The notes beneath the pieces were generated by a model. The model did no database searches. It saw only the letters and a program-made list of their open reading frames with translations, and was not told the origin of the DNA. Both the position numbers and the translations under genes were made by a program. A stretch of 64,000 nucleotides of DNA, from positions 8,240,496-8,304,495 of the forward strand of contig OW285193.1 in NCBI GenBank assembly GCA_935421135.1, written 5' to 3'. Positions 24,305-37,185 of this stretch are shown one piece after another (within the stretch, counting starts at the first letter, position 1; every line of letters begins with the position of its first letter). Source of the DNA: Bugulina stolonifera. Its lineage: Eukaryota; Bryozoa; Gymnolaemata; Cheilostomatida; Bugulidae.

Positions 24305-27300
24305 CTAGGCATTAGGTGGAATTTCTATCTGCTCAAAGGCTAAGAGATGAAATTTAAAATGTTGTCTGAATTTGTTGACTATTTTATCTATTTTCTGTTC
24401 ATCTTTGTGCTGGTTGGACTTTGGAACTCGGTCTAATGCCTCATCCACACATTTACGGTATTTCTTTGTCAGACAATTCTTTACAGCTAACCTGAATGCC
24501 AGTAGATCTATTCTAGCCTGAAATAATTATTCTATAGGTAAACTACAAATATAACATTGCTAAAGTGCACGTACAGTCATTAGGTATAAACACCTCTACA
24601 CACCTGACAGGGAAACGCACACAAGTAATAGCAGCATATTTCCAAAGAAAAATTTACGGTTTCCTGCCAGACAAATAGCTCAGAGATTGAAAAACAATCC
24701 TGTGAGGTGAGCATGATAGAATTTCCTGCCTTTCTGGGTGGTTTTACCTGTAGGGTGAGCTAGCAACCCAACACTCACTGGTATAATATTAACAACCCAT
24801 GTCTGGATTGAGACATTGCTACACAGCAATGTTCTAAAACTATGGACAGCCTAGGTTTGAGTTAATACACTATGCGTATACATGAGCAGATAACTTCAGC
24901 ACTGTGCCTGAAGCTAACTAATGTAAATTACTGACAACAAATAAATGGGAGGGATTACTGGTGCAATGACTGGTTCACACCAGCTCAGTTCTTTGTAAGA
25001 ATTAAAAGCACTTTGTGAAGTGTGAACAAATATTTTTGAAGTTTTGCCATCCCAATTTGCACCCAATTTTGTAAAAATGTCTCTGATCACCCATGACAAA
25101 AAATAAGTGTTGGAAATTCATTGCTTGAATCATCTACAATAATTTATACAATACACTCATAGTCCACAGATATATGAATAGATATAAATTATAATATAGA
25201 GAAATAGAATAGAATTCAATATATTGATAGCGCTGCCTATTTAAATGGACATAGCCTACTTGAATGAGCAGCAACAACCACCAGATTCCTGTACTGTGTT
25301 GTAAAAAATTAATAATAAGTGGTAATAAAATTCACTAATAAACCTTACTTTACTGTATATGGACATGGATGTAAGAAAAAGGAAAAAAGAATGTCAGGCT
25401 GAGCAGGGCACGGGAGGGGCTCGAACTCGGCACCCACTGCACCACTTACCAAAGTGCAGGCATGCTGCCACTCAGCCATTCCATCCTCTGCTAGATTGTT
25501 GAATATTTTTTCTATAAGAAGGGCTTCACAAAAATTTTCTGCCAATCACCTCAAGGCTAACAAAGCAATTTTTAACCAATACAAACAAATTATACATTTA
25601 TTAATTTATATGAAGCCATTGTGTTATTGGCATGAAGTCATAAAAATTAAAACATTTTATGGTATGCAAGGATAGCACAATCAGTCATTATAAAGTTATT
25701 ATAATAATACATAATAAGTTACAGATTATGATGCTATGGCTCTTGTTTTTCTATGAGGTGTGGGTGGTATGGAGACATTGGAGGCATAAATTTGCACTAA
25801 ATCTTTAACGAGAGTTATCATATGCATTATGTTATAATGTAGCGAATACTTTGTGAATCTTCCCTAAATGAGAGTTGCCTTCTCTTCATTGTGTAAATTA
25901 TCCGCTCTTACCCCAAACCCCAACCTCAACATATAGGCGTCTTCTAGGATTTAGTTACTGTTAATTCCTGAACATTGATTAGACCTATGGGTTAGCAGAG
26001 CTTTTTTTACCTCACACTGGTCATGATGTATATAATATTATAATCATATGAAATATGTGTACAATGGATTACCTGTAAAGCACCGTTTTTGTTGAACTTG
26101 GTGATGGAAAAGATAAGTCTATTGAGCTCTTCGGCCACAGAACTGACTACGTGAGCTATAATCCTGGGTAGGTAGTCAGCAGAGAGTACACTGTATACCT
26201 CAGCATGTGTCTGTAACGTGTACACACATAGATACATGTACTATATCCTAGCCTCAACATTCACTCATCATACGTCATGTAAACATACAAGTACACACAT
26301 GCTACACGTTAGCCGTCTCTACACATCACAGACGAATATATTCCTGTAGTAAGTTATGCTGAACATAGCTAAGCCTGTGGTCCATCTCAGAGCAGATTCA
26401 GTGATTGTACAAAAACAAGCTCAAATTAGATAGCAAACACCAACAGAATAGTTTCCGGCAGTAGGACTACCGATGACATCACATGCGTATTCATACCAAC
26501 CAGCTAAGTAAGAGTGGCAAATGTTACTTCATACAGTATACATGCGTTTGACTAACATACGACTGGGTTCATTACCTCTACTATCTGACTGATGCTATCT
26601 TTAACATAATCTCGTACTGCCATCGGCTCCTTACACGTCGACCAATCAAATCGTCCGGTGTACATTCTTTGCTCTAGTTGACCAACGATTGGTTCAACTT
26701 TGAGCTCCACATACTGATCAAATAGTTTTTCATCTAATTCGTCAAAACTCTCTTCTGCAAACTGCATAACCTGTGATGGGATACACATGTATATCAGTCA
26801 TTACAATATATATAAAACCGAACTATATAACTACGATGCGACTTTGTTCGGTGTTAGAGGTTCTATGTCTAATCATGGTTAAACAACTACAATGTATATC
26901 ACATTCGAGTGCTCTTCTCTGCCTGTTCATTTGAGAGTAGAGACTAACCTTGTTGGTCTCGTGGTAGCCATGTTTGTCGAGAGTCTCGACTAGCCGAGGC
27001 ATAATCTTCTCCAGTGAATAGTGACAGTTACTAAGAGTAATAATCAACCTTCTGCGTAGTGGTGGTACTTCATCCAACAGTTTAGCCGAGCCGTCTAACA
27101 CTGGGTCAGTACTACCGGGTTCAGTCTGGAGCCCCTCCTCAAATGCACATTTCTCTAATGTCTGCACATAAGCTAAAGGCAAACTTAACATTATTTATCA
27201 AATATTTCCAAAACATTTATTAATGGAAGGGACAGTTATATATGTGTGTGCGAGTATTGGTCATGGAGAATACACACATGTAGATTCTACATTGTAGTTG

Positions 27301-29206
27301 TTATGCATTCATATCTATTATACCTTTACCATATATATACACACACACATATATAAAATATTATAACAATAGATAAAATTGATGATGTTTGTTTATTTAA
27401 TTCATTTTACTACTATATATATAAATATGCAGCAGATAAAAAGATATAAACATATAGTTAGTTACCTTTGACTAGGTCGATACAGAGTGCAGTTGCTTGC
27501 TCCTGGGTGGACCTATCATTAAATATGTCATGTTCACCGGCCTTGACCCGGATCACAACGTCATTAAGATGAGAGACGGCCTCGTTAATACAGTTCTCAA
27601 AGAGCGCTGGAAGCTGAGTGGTAGATCCGGAGGAGTCATTAGTATCCAGCACCCATGTCTCCCTAGTGTTTAGTTTGTACACGTCGTCTATAGCCTGTAA
27701 ATACTCGGTGGTATGTGGTCTGGGTTGATGATGTCATCATGTCACAGATTACATAGCTTTAAATGAGCCATAGTAAGGTTTAACACAATTCCAGGACAAA
27801 TTATTTGTAATTGCAATATGCGTTAATCAGAAAATCTTTTACCCTGCTGTCACATGATTACGATTCTTGGATATTTTTTGTGGTTTTGAAATGCAGTAAT
27901 CCACAAGTAAGTTGTGAGCGATGATTGTAAAAAGAATGACAATATTGCATTTCAAAATGATAAAAATATTTAAGGCTACATGCTACAGTACATTATTTAC
28001 TACATGTAAGCCTAGGTATTGATATTACAGCTGTCCAATCGCCTACCTGTTTAAGTATTGTGCGCATAGTATCAGTTCTTAAATCAAATACAAGATCCTG
28101 GAGCAGGTTAGTAGGCTCCAACTCAGGTGGTAAGTCATTTCTAAGTCCCTCGGCACATTGCCGGACAGTTCTAAAAAACAACATGATAGGTGGTGCATAA
28201 TAGCCATGGCTTGAAGACATGATAATCACAGAATTCCAGCTAGCCTGTGAACATCTAACACAGTTTACTAGATCACAACACATGCCTTCACTGTTTTCTA
28301 CATACCACAAGTCAGTCAGTTGTTAAGTGATTAAAGTTAACCAGTGCAACACAAAATAACTAGTGATTAATGTTATTTGACAGTCTGTTGGAATACTGGC
28401 AGTGCAACCCCACTATATACATGTACATGTATTACAGAATTAGAAGGAAGTTGTTTGCCCATGATGACTGCACACTACATGTACAAGTTGCACTGTAGCT
28501 GTGCAGCATGTAGTACATTTAGTAGTTACAGTGAGAGTGAATGTTACGGCAATACTGATATTACAGGGAGGTAACACTTACTGGTAAACACCTGTCATAG
28601 ATCTGGATAGACATTTTTAAAAGTTATTAAATAAATAAACTATAATCTACCAAAAACGACTCAGATATGGAAAAGACTTGTGTATAGAAAATTCGCAAAT
28701 GAGAGATTTAAATTTCAATAAAAACTAAGATTATTATTGACCTAAACAGTTTAAGCAAGTACTGACTCCTAATAAGTTAGAATTACATTTGAAATTCACT
28801 GACAACATACAGTACCCTTTTACTTCTCACATCTGTTGAATCGTCAGCTGGTACACAGAGCACGTGTCTTTCTAATGTATGTGACAGATCTGAGTCACAA
28901 CTCGAATTACCAATATGGCTGCTCATATCAGTCTCAGATATCTATATGGTTCTGCGACACTTTACTCTAACCTCAAACTGCTATGAAAATTTCTCGTAAC
29001 TTGAAGTGGTCAGCCTTACCTTACACACTGTGGTAGCCACGCACTGGGAAGCTCGGCTTTAGTTAAAGTCCACTCCCCGTAATTCTTCTTTGACTTCTCT
29101 GGGTAACTCTCTAGACTCTCGGGCAAGAAAGCTCGTCTCACTAGAATGCAGTACGTCATCACTACCTGAATGTGACAATAAATACACATACATGTATGTA
29201 TGTATG

Positions 29207-29238
<32 letters not shown>

Positions 29239-32200
29239 AGTAGACTAAAATGAAATAAAATATTTGTACTATTACTAGTAGTATTATCCTTAAGTTATAT
29301 GTAGAGTCATACTGACAGGTACATGTGATACGATACTGAGAGAGGTACATGTGATATGATACTGAGAGAGGTACATGTGATACGATACTGAAAGAGGTAA
29401 ATATGATACGATACTGAGAGAGGTACATGTGATACGATACTGAAAGAGGTAAATATGATACGATACTGAGAGAGGTACATGTGATATGATACTGAGAGAG
29501 GTACATGTGATACGATACTGAGAGAGGTACACATGATACGATACTGAGAGAGGTACATGTGATACGATACTGAGAGAGGTACATGTGATACGATACTGAG
29601 AGAGGTACATGTGATACGATACTGAGAGAGGTACATGTGATATGATACTGAGAGAGGTACATGTGATACGATACTGAGAGAGGTACATGTGATACGATAC
29701 TGAGAGAGGTACATGTGTTACGATACTGAGAGAGGTACATGTGATATGATACTGAGAGAGGTACATGTGATACGATACTGAAAGAGGTACATGTGATACG
29801 ATACTGAGAGAGGTACATGTGATACGATACTGAGAGAGGTACATGTGATACGATACTGAGAGAGGTACATGTGATATGATACTGAGAGAGGTACATGTGA
29901 TACGATACTGAAAGAGGTACATGTGATACGATACTGAGAGAGGTACATGTGATATGATACTGAGAGAGGTACATGTGATACGATACTGAAAGAGGTACAT
30001 GTGATACGATACTGAGAGAGGTACATGTGATATGATACTGAGAGAGGTACATGTGATACGATACTGAAAGAGGTACATGTGATACGATACTGAGAGAGGT
30101 ACATGTGATACGATACTGAGAGAGGTACATGTGATACGATACTGAGAGAGGTACATGTGATATGATACTGAGAGAGGTACATGTGATACGATACTGAAAG
30201 AGGTACATGTGATACGATACTGAGAGAGGTACATGTGATACGATACTGAGAGAGGTACATGTGATATGATACTGAGAGAGGTACATGTGATATGATACTG
30301 AGAGAGGTACATGTGATACGATACTGAGAGAAGTACATGTGTTACGATACTGAGAGAGGTACATGTGATCCGATACTGAGAGAGGTACATGTGATCCGAT
30401 ACTGAGAGAGGTACATGTGATACGATACTGAGAGAGGTACATGTGATATGATACTGAGAGAGGTACATGTTATACCTCATTTATCATCTGTTTGAAGGTG
30501 TGCAAATTTTGTTTCTGTTCAAATTTAGCTCTGTGTGTATCTTCTCTTTCCTTCCTCAGCAGTTGACCTAGAATTAGATTTATTCACATGATATATCAAT
30601 ACTTGACTTAGAATTAAAATAGTTCACATCACCACTTTAACGCCAGACTTACATATACATTGTATATCAGTCAGTCAGTAATGCTACACTAGCTACAGCA
30701 ATCAATACATTTTACACTGACCTTGGTGATATTTTAGGGCTAAATCTGAACAAACAAACCATAGAGCATCGTATACAAATGTATATACACATTATATGCA
30801 GTAGAGCTATACCAAATAATAGAATAAAGAGCTAACTATTACCTTCAAAGTAGGCATGGCCAAGACGGTAGAAAGCTGGAAAGTGCTCTGCTAGTAGCTC
30901 CGAGAGTTCCTCTACGAATAACACCCTCTGAGGGGTCTTTAGTTTCACAGTCTGTGCTTGAGCTGACGGAACTCCGGGACCTAACAACTACAACATCATT
31001 AATAAGAAATAAAAACTCAAAAAAATAAAACAATCTTAATTTACGAAAAATTAAATAAAAGGGCTCGAGTCCGTTCTACATTCATGTACTATGAATCAAA
31101 ACTAATATATTATATTGTACTAGTAAGAGCTACTAGATTTGTATTCAATACTCCCATGTGATTTAGGGGCTAGGACTCCTGTGGGAACATTTTTTACAAT
31201 ATTACTTTGAAAAATAAATACAGATTGCTCAGGTTATTATGCCAGATTCATGACAAAGAAATGTAATAGCAGGGAAATGAGAAAATTAATATTGTTTTCA
31301 AATGATTTGTGCATTGTAGTCAAAAATCTAAAACGTGTTCCCACACCGGGAATCGAACCCGGGCCGCCTGGGTGAAAACCAGGAATCCTAACCCCTAGAC
31401 CATATGGGATGTCACAACAGCAGCCAGGAACACTGACTTTAATTTTAATTTATAAGGTTTCGAAATAGGCTATCCACCCTATACCTAATAGAAAGCTGCA
31501 ATTCAAAAGATAGTTGTTCTCTCTCTCCAGGAAAAGAGAGTGGACAACTTTGCCTGTTGAACAGTAGCTGATGAACACTACAATGTTTATTCAGGTGCTT
31601 TAGATTTCATTTTGAAGGCTAGAATATTTCACATGAAATAAATTACTGTCATAAGTTTTCCTTTTCTAACCAGTTATAGAACATAGCTTGCAGCAATCAA
31701 ACTGTTTGACATAAAGTACAGTATGTTGTGGCATACATAATTAGCAGTATGAGCAGAAGAGATACCTGGTCCTTAAAGCCTTTACTAGAGTTAATGGTTA
31801 TGGATATAGAGCTCTTTGTCCTAGTGCGCTGACCTTTGTTGTATGTATATTCATCATGCTCTCTGTTTGTGTGCTCAGTGAGACAAGAGAAGAGAACTCC
31901 AACCAACCACGTGTGCTGGGTTGTGATACATTCCCAGGCAGGATTACCTACAAGTAAGGGAAGTAATATAACAGGCAGGGTTACCTACAAGTAAGGGGAG
32001 TGATATAACAGACCAATACCAGCAGCTGCATAATCACATAAGAGTTGTCACCCAATGAAGCAGCTCCAATAACATAGTGTAACTTGACTGGGAAGAAAGA
32101 GCAAAAATCAATTAAGATACTGCCTGTCATTAAAATATAAAAAAAAATTCTACAGACAAGGTACCATATTCTCCGTCAAGCTCGGCTACTATTTCAGAAT

Positions 32201-35200
32201 GGCCAAGTAAGTGAATTTTGCAAGAGTGTGCTCACAGTCTTACCAATGGTAAAAGGTACACACCTAGTCAGTCATGTAGCCTAAGAACTGTGGCATACGT
32301 TCAACTACAGAGTATCAGTTACCTGCATATTCCAGGTCTACCAAATGTCGAATTATTTTCTTTTTCTCCTCCAGAGGTGACGGCATTTGTAGCAACTTAA
32401 CATGGAGAGACTCTCTAAACTTCTGCACCTCTCGCTCTACTTCTCCATAAAACTACAACAGCGTATGTAACAGTGTAGTACATGGAACTACAGTGGAACA
32501 ATATAGTAACTACAGTGTATGTAACAGTGTAGTACATGGAACTACAGTGGAACAATATAGTAACTACAGTGTATGTAACAGTGTAGTACATGTAACAACA
32601 GTGCAGCAGCATAGTAACTACAGTGTAACAGTGTAGTAACTACAGTATAACACTATAGTAACTATGGACAGAGTAATAACTACAGGTACAGTGTATAGAC
32701 TACCTCTTTAAACACTGCAACTTCTGTATCTTTAAAGAGGAGCTTAGCTCTTGTATAGTCATTTATTACCACATCATAATCTCCTTTAGCTATGTTTGAT
32801 CTGGAACAAACACAGGAATTTGCTGACACAAAGTAACAGGGACAAGGTAACAACTTTCAACCAATCAAACTAATGTACATTGTGCAATAGAGCTGTACAC
32901 TCATCACATTATCGTGTGGAAACCATATTACATATTATGTGTACAATTCATCTGGGTCGACTAATGTCCATTATACTCATATTGTATAACCATTTCGTCA
33001 AAGGATAACGAAGCAGCATTCTACAGATGCTACTGCTCTGATAATATTCCAACCGTGGACCTACAATTTAAGAGCCCAGGACTCGAACCAACGTTCTATC
33101 TCTATACTATAGAGTGACTGTTATCAAAGTACATATAAATGTAAGTAAACGGATTTGTTTCTACGCGAACCTTATTGTTGGTGGCAAGTAAAATAGAAAT
33201 TTAAATCGATTGAGAATTCCCAGAGTGTTTCTGGTTGCATCTGCCTTCTCCTTGCGTCTGATTATGTCATGGAAGAGCGAATCAGCATCTTTGTCTGCAG
33301 CTGAAACAGTATCATGGATTACAGTCTTGTGAACAATAGAACACTACAGCATTTGATCATGGATCACACGATTGAATGCTAGCAGCTAACATAACTCCAA
33401 GTAAGAAAGATATGGCAAGTTTACAGTAGACCTCTGACTCCACATACTTGTACATCGAACAATATTTTTCAAAAGCACAAAGCGATTACCCCTGCACTTG
33501 AACATAGAATTTTCGGTTTTGGAATGACTGTATAGGTTATCTCTTGAAGGCATTGCATTCATAAATGAGACAGAGTACCGCTATATTAGAAATTCCAAGA
33601 TGGCCAAACCAGCTTATGTTGTAGTTAACCATATACCATATGGTCGCATTGTAAAACCATCCATACTAAAGCGAAATAAAAATAATGTGATTAAGGATGT
33701 ACCAAATTCTAATTCGGAATAGAGGGCTCTCCAATAATCCACACTTACCTTGTAAAAGCATGTTGAGTTTGTCTAAACTCATGATCTTCTGGTTCTCATC
33801 CCATGTGAGTTTATTATGCATCGTAACCAGAGCATCCTGGCACTCCATAAATGTAGACACATTTGTCTTGACAAAGGAAAGTGGCTCTTTACTGTCAAAG
33901 GTAGCATATAGAGATGGCTCTTTGTGATCAGAGTAATATTATACAGATAAGCCAATTCCGCTCTGGCAATGGATGATCCTTATAGGATGATCCATTGAAT
34001 GATAACCATGTCAAATATGGAGTTGTCCTGCCTTAATTTTGGCATAAAAATGAGCCTGCATATCAAAGTGAGGGTAGTGAAATATTGATAGTCAATGCCT
34101 ACGAAGACAGCAACTTTTGAATTTGAATCAAAGACTGAATTAGATATAATATGTAATTCTTTGCTGTCATCTCAATCAATGAGTACTTACACTAAACAGA
34201 AGGGGGACAATTCCGAGTGTATAGCCTAGAAAGTCATTGTTTGTTATTACTGTGCTGTATTACTGTTTAGCCCATGCTTCTCATATATGTATGTCATAAT
34301 ATGCAAAGTGTATTATGGATGTGGGATTTACCTGCTACTTGATCGACGAGACTTCAGGAATTCTAGCCCAGATTTGAGGTCTGCAAAACTTGTGCCTGCA
34401 TTATTTTCCAACAAATACCTGTAAATAAAATATTTTTAAAGAAACTTAACTTCCTTATTTCTAAACAGTACTGGGGTGTTTTATTTAATGTATGAGAAAT
34501 AGCCTAGATCCAATTATACAGAGTCATGCTACTAACCAATAGGGTGAAAAGTTGGGTGCGGTTACATTTCCTGAACTGCTAGGAAAGTACTGTTGCAGTT
34601 TGGTTACCGGAAATTTCTTCTCTGTTTCTTCATCTGTTAATCCAAGGAGGTTGTCTGCAGCAATTTCCTCAGAAACGGCTCTGAAGAGATCAGAGTAAAT
34701 GAGTTTATTATACAACTACGATCAACACCAAATTGATACTTCAATAGAAATATAAAATACAAAGCAATGAATATCTATATTGCTATAGCACAGTCAAATA
34801 CTGTAATAGGAAATACAAAATGTCATACTCGCGCATCATCCAGTGGATTCATTAACAATAATAAGACTCCGTGGTCTCTCCAATCAGTAACCTTGGTAAT
34901 GTACCTGTGCTTATCCCATGCTGTAAGGAAAGTGTGAGTCTCATCTACAAACACGGCGGACTTCTGTGTAGGCAGAATCTGTGTAAGCTGAGTACCATTG
35001 AATGTGACGACAGAGGACCCAGTACCTCCAGACTTAGTAGTAATAATAATATCGCCCTCTCCTGTGAATATTAACAATCACAGAAATATATTATTATTTA
35101 AAGCCACCACTTTAATTGGAGAAAAGTCAGTAAAATGACAACATACAAGTATCAAGTAGCAGACGTAATAAAACCCTTTGAGAACAAAGGCTACTGCCAA

Positions 35201-36029
35201 CTGTTAGAGATGATACTACTGTACAGGGAAGAAACAACATTACTACATGTAGGCCTAATTATAAATGCAGACCAGAATGTTTTTGCTTTATTCTATTACA
35301 CAAACCCACCTACGCCTTGACCAGAGCGGGCCACAATTTTACTTTTAGACATCCAATCAGCAGTAAGCACCATTTCCACACCACATATTCGAATAGAGAC
35401 GACATCACGAGCATCTACACCTAGATGTTCACCCCGGATGGTGATTAGTGTTCCAGGTGGCCCTTCATTTGGTGACACACCTACAGCAAGGTGACTTGAT
35501 CTTAGCATGAATGCAAAAGCTAGTAATATCATTGTACCATAGTGGTTCATCTGGATTTGATATACTGCTACTAACAGGATATATAAATTGCATATTAAAT
35601 AAAGATGAAAAAAATAATTTTAGTATTAAAAAGTCCATCTTGAATATGTGAAATCTACGGCTGTTAATAGTTTGCAATGTTTGAGATAGTAATTTGCTAA
35701 ACGATCAGTGGCTCAAACCCAAAGAATGTACCACTGTTGGCTATTAATTTTTACTCTCTATCCCATTTAAATTCAGAAGAGAAATAACAACTACAATCTG
35801 CTAATAAAACATACTACCGTCAAACAATTGTTTTCGAGCAGTTGACAGTTGAACGAAGTAGTTGCTCAACATTTAAACTACAATAACCAGCCTCAAATTT
35901 TAAATATGCATAGAAGAGATTAAATTGTTAAATAAATTATTCAGCTTTCAATCCGCTTCAACAATACAATTGTACGTTTACATCTGTTTTACATGCATAC
36001 GGCTTACCAGATACCAAAGGTGGTGGCAT
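24305..36029 (-). CDS. EXOC2: exocyst complex component 2 (Sec5)
   Basis: Nineteen exons (minus): 36008-36029, 35310-35480, 34829-35061, 34537-34715, 34332-34418, 33749-33891, 33171-33300, 32704-32800, 32323-32452, 31766-31947, 30843-30987, 30476-30567, 29020-29165, 28047-28170, 27466-27694, 26949-27172, 26576-26770, 26073-26210, 24305-24517. Phases agree throughout, giving 959 aa against about 924 in human. Residues 5-90 are the IPT/TIG domain ([35 protein letters not shown]), which binds RalA-GTP in mammals. Further Sec5 landmarks include [21 protein letters not shown], the [12 protein letters not shown] segment and SKxxKNGALQ-like NKNGALQ. The product tethers secretory vesicles at the plasma membrane as part of the exocyst. 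The first exon is only 22 nt, and the long open frame upstream of 35480 is intron. The start of exon 4 is the weakest call: the acceptor at 34716-34717 keeps frame, whereas the stronger-looking one at 34681-34683 would not. Confidence 0.95.
25405..25490 (-). mobile_element. tRNA-like SINE head in EXOC2 intron 18
   Basis: On the minus strand there is an A box (25467-25478, TGGCTGAGTGGC) and a B box (25417-25428, GAGTTCGAGCCC), with a possible anticodon-like stem CTGCAC/GTGCAG between them. The ends do not pair as an acceptor stem, so this is a tRNA-derived SINE or pseudogene rather than a tRNA. The D-arm resembles tRNA-Ser/Leu. Confidence 0.6.
29190..29240. repeat. TGTA microsatellite
   Basis: About 11 TGTA/TATG units next to exon 13 of EXOC2, on the intron side. 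Confidence 0.8.
29314..30472. repeat. 26-bp minisatellite, about 44 copies, in EXOC2 intron 12
   Basis: Head-to-tail copies of a 26-bp unit containing AGGTACATGTGATACGATAC. Variants are mainly GATACG/GATATG and GAGAG/GAAAG, with a few GTAAATATG forms at the low-coordinate end. It fills about 90% of the intron and starts within a few bases of the exon 12 donor. Because 26 is not a multiple of 3 and the minus-strand unit lacks stops, all three minus frames stay open, producing false proteins of up to 426 residues. Confidence 0.97.
31338..31409 (-). tRNA. tRNA-Glu: tRNA-Glu (TTC)
   Basis: The minus strand has a complete cloverleaf. The acceptor is TCCCATA paired with TGTGGGA (one T-G wobble). 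The anticodon stem is CCTGG/CCAGG with loop TTTTCAC, so the anticodon is TTC at 31374-31376. The T arm is CCGGG-TTCGATT-CCCGG. A box (GGTCTAGGGGTTAGG) and B box are present, and a TTTT Pol III terminator follows within about 10 nt. It differs from the usual animal tRNA-Glu by few bases. It lies in EXOC2 intron 10, in the same orientation as the host gene. Confidence 0.96.
31935..32008. repeat. 37-bp tandem duplication of an EXOC2 splice acceptor
   Basis: Two copies (31935-31971 and 31972-32008) differ at four positions. The copy next to the exon supplies the acceptor of exon 10. The other carries an identical CTTGTAG acceptor and the first 11 exonic bases. Use of the decoy would add a short segment ending in an in-frame stop. 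Confidence 0.85.
32463..32625. repeat. 54-bp tandem repeat, about 3 copies
   Basis: Copies begin at 32463, 32517 and 32571 (GTATGTAACAGTGTAGTACA). It lies in EXOC2 intron 8, next to exon 9. The period is a multiple of 3 and gives a repeated spurious peptide. Confidence 0.85.
33040..33125 (-). repeat. isolated tRNA B-box-like fragment
   Basis: GGTTCGAGTCC on the minus strand near 33075-33095 is a perfect B box, but there is no A box or cloverleaf around it. It is possibly a SINE fragment in EXOC2 intron 7. Confidence 0.3.
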
Positions 36030-37185
36030 TGTAATCTCTCTTGTGACTAGATCGACAGGTCAGCACAACACAATTTAAATTGCGCTACTGGCTAAATACC
36101 TGGGATAGGTTTCTGGAAAAAAACAATCCAAATGATTTATACATACTTCCAGTGTTGTATATTAATTAATATTTATATTATTATTATAATTATAACCATC
36201 AATAACTATCACTACAATTATATTAGTGAATTACAATAATATAAATATATTGTATTCAAATTATTCCAATTAATTTAAATAGCATTTATATAAATAATAT
36301 TATTTTTATTACATATTATTATTTATAATGTATGGTGAGTACTTAAATAAGCAATAAGCAAAAGGCAAAAAGAGATATGGTCCAATCATGTATCTTGACG
36401 AACTTGTTTGGAATTAGCAGGGTGAAATCAGAAATGCGAGTTGAGGAGCAGACACTTGAGTTAAAAATAAATAATTACTTGCCTGCAAAAAATGAGAAAT
36501 ACTATCAGGGAGTTATTTTTCTATTTCTATTTTCACAACACAATAGTACCAATAATTATTTACATTGTACAAACATACATCACAAATCAATCATATCATA
36601 TCGTTGCATTTCCTAGTTCTCCAGTTTTAATTTTCTACAAAATGTGTAATGTATTAGCTTAAGCTCTATAATGTACGGAGACTGGACCCTAACACTATGT
36701 ACTGATTAACTAAAGTAATAAGCAAGTCAACAGTAGTCTGGAACATACACTATTATATTCATGACACCTATTCAACCTTGATCCAAATGTAACTGGGAGA
36801 CAATTTCAAAGTGTAATATTATTATTTGACATTTGAGACAGGAGTTGTTGACTCCTATTAATAAAAATTACAGTGTGTAGCGTCAGTGCCCGCACAACCT
36901 CGTTGTTACGTGTATTTGAATTGTATTAGTCACTGTGCATAATGCAATAAAACACAGTACAAGGGGACACGGGCTAGAGATTTAGGGCGCGGCAATGGTC
37001 TCTTCTCAGAAGTTCCTCAATGTGTGTGTGAGAGCACGGCGGAGAGGTAAAGCTGCAAAAATAAAACATTGTACACCTTGACTTGTTTTTCCCTAACCAA
37101 CCATTCAATATTCAGCAGAATTTGCATTATTGTACCCCACTTCGTTGTTGACTGAGTTAAAAATAAAGTTGTGAAGATATTAGGC
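36030..37185. promoter_or_regulatory. divergent intergenic region EXOC2 / CLIC
   Basis: This 1.16 kb separates two start codons that point away from each other, so both promoters should be here or in 5' exons. The middle (36150-36340) is extremely AT-rich. No TATA or initiator could be assigned with confidence. Confidence 0.45.

Noticed and set aside
29162..30480. Long minus-strand open frames (up to 426 residues) with a [14 protein letters not shown] repeat
   Set aside because: They arise from the 26-bp minisatellite, which is stop-free in all three minus frames, and they lie inside an EXOC2 intron.
35481..35550. N-terminal extension [16 protein letters not shown] on the EXOC2 IPT exon
   Set aside because: It looks like a signal peptide, but EXOC2 is cytosolic. 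The CTGTAG acceptor at 35481-35486 joins exactly to MPPPLVSG at 36008-36029, matching the family N-terminus.
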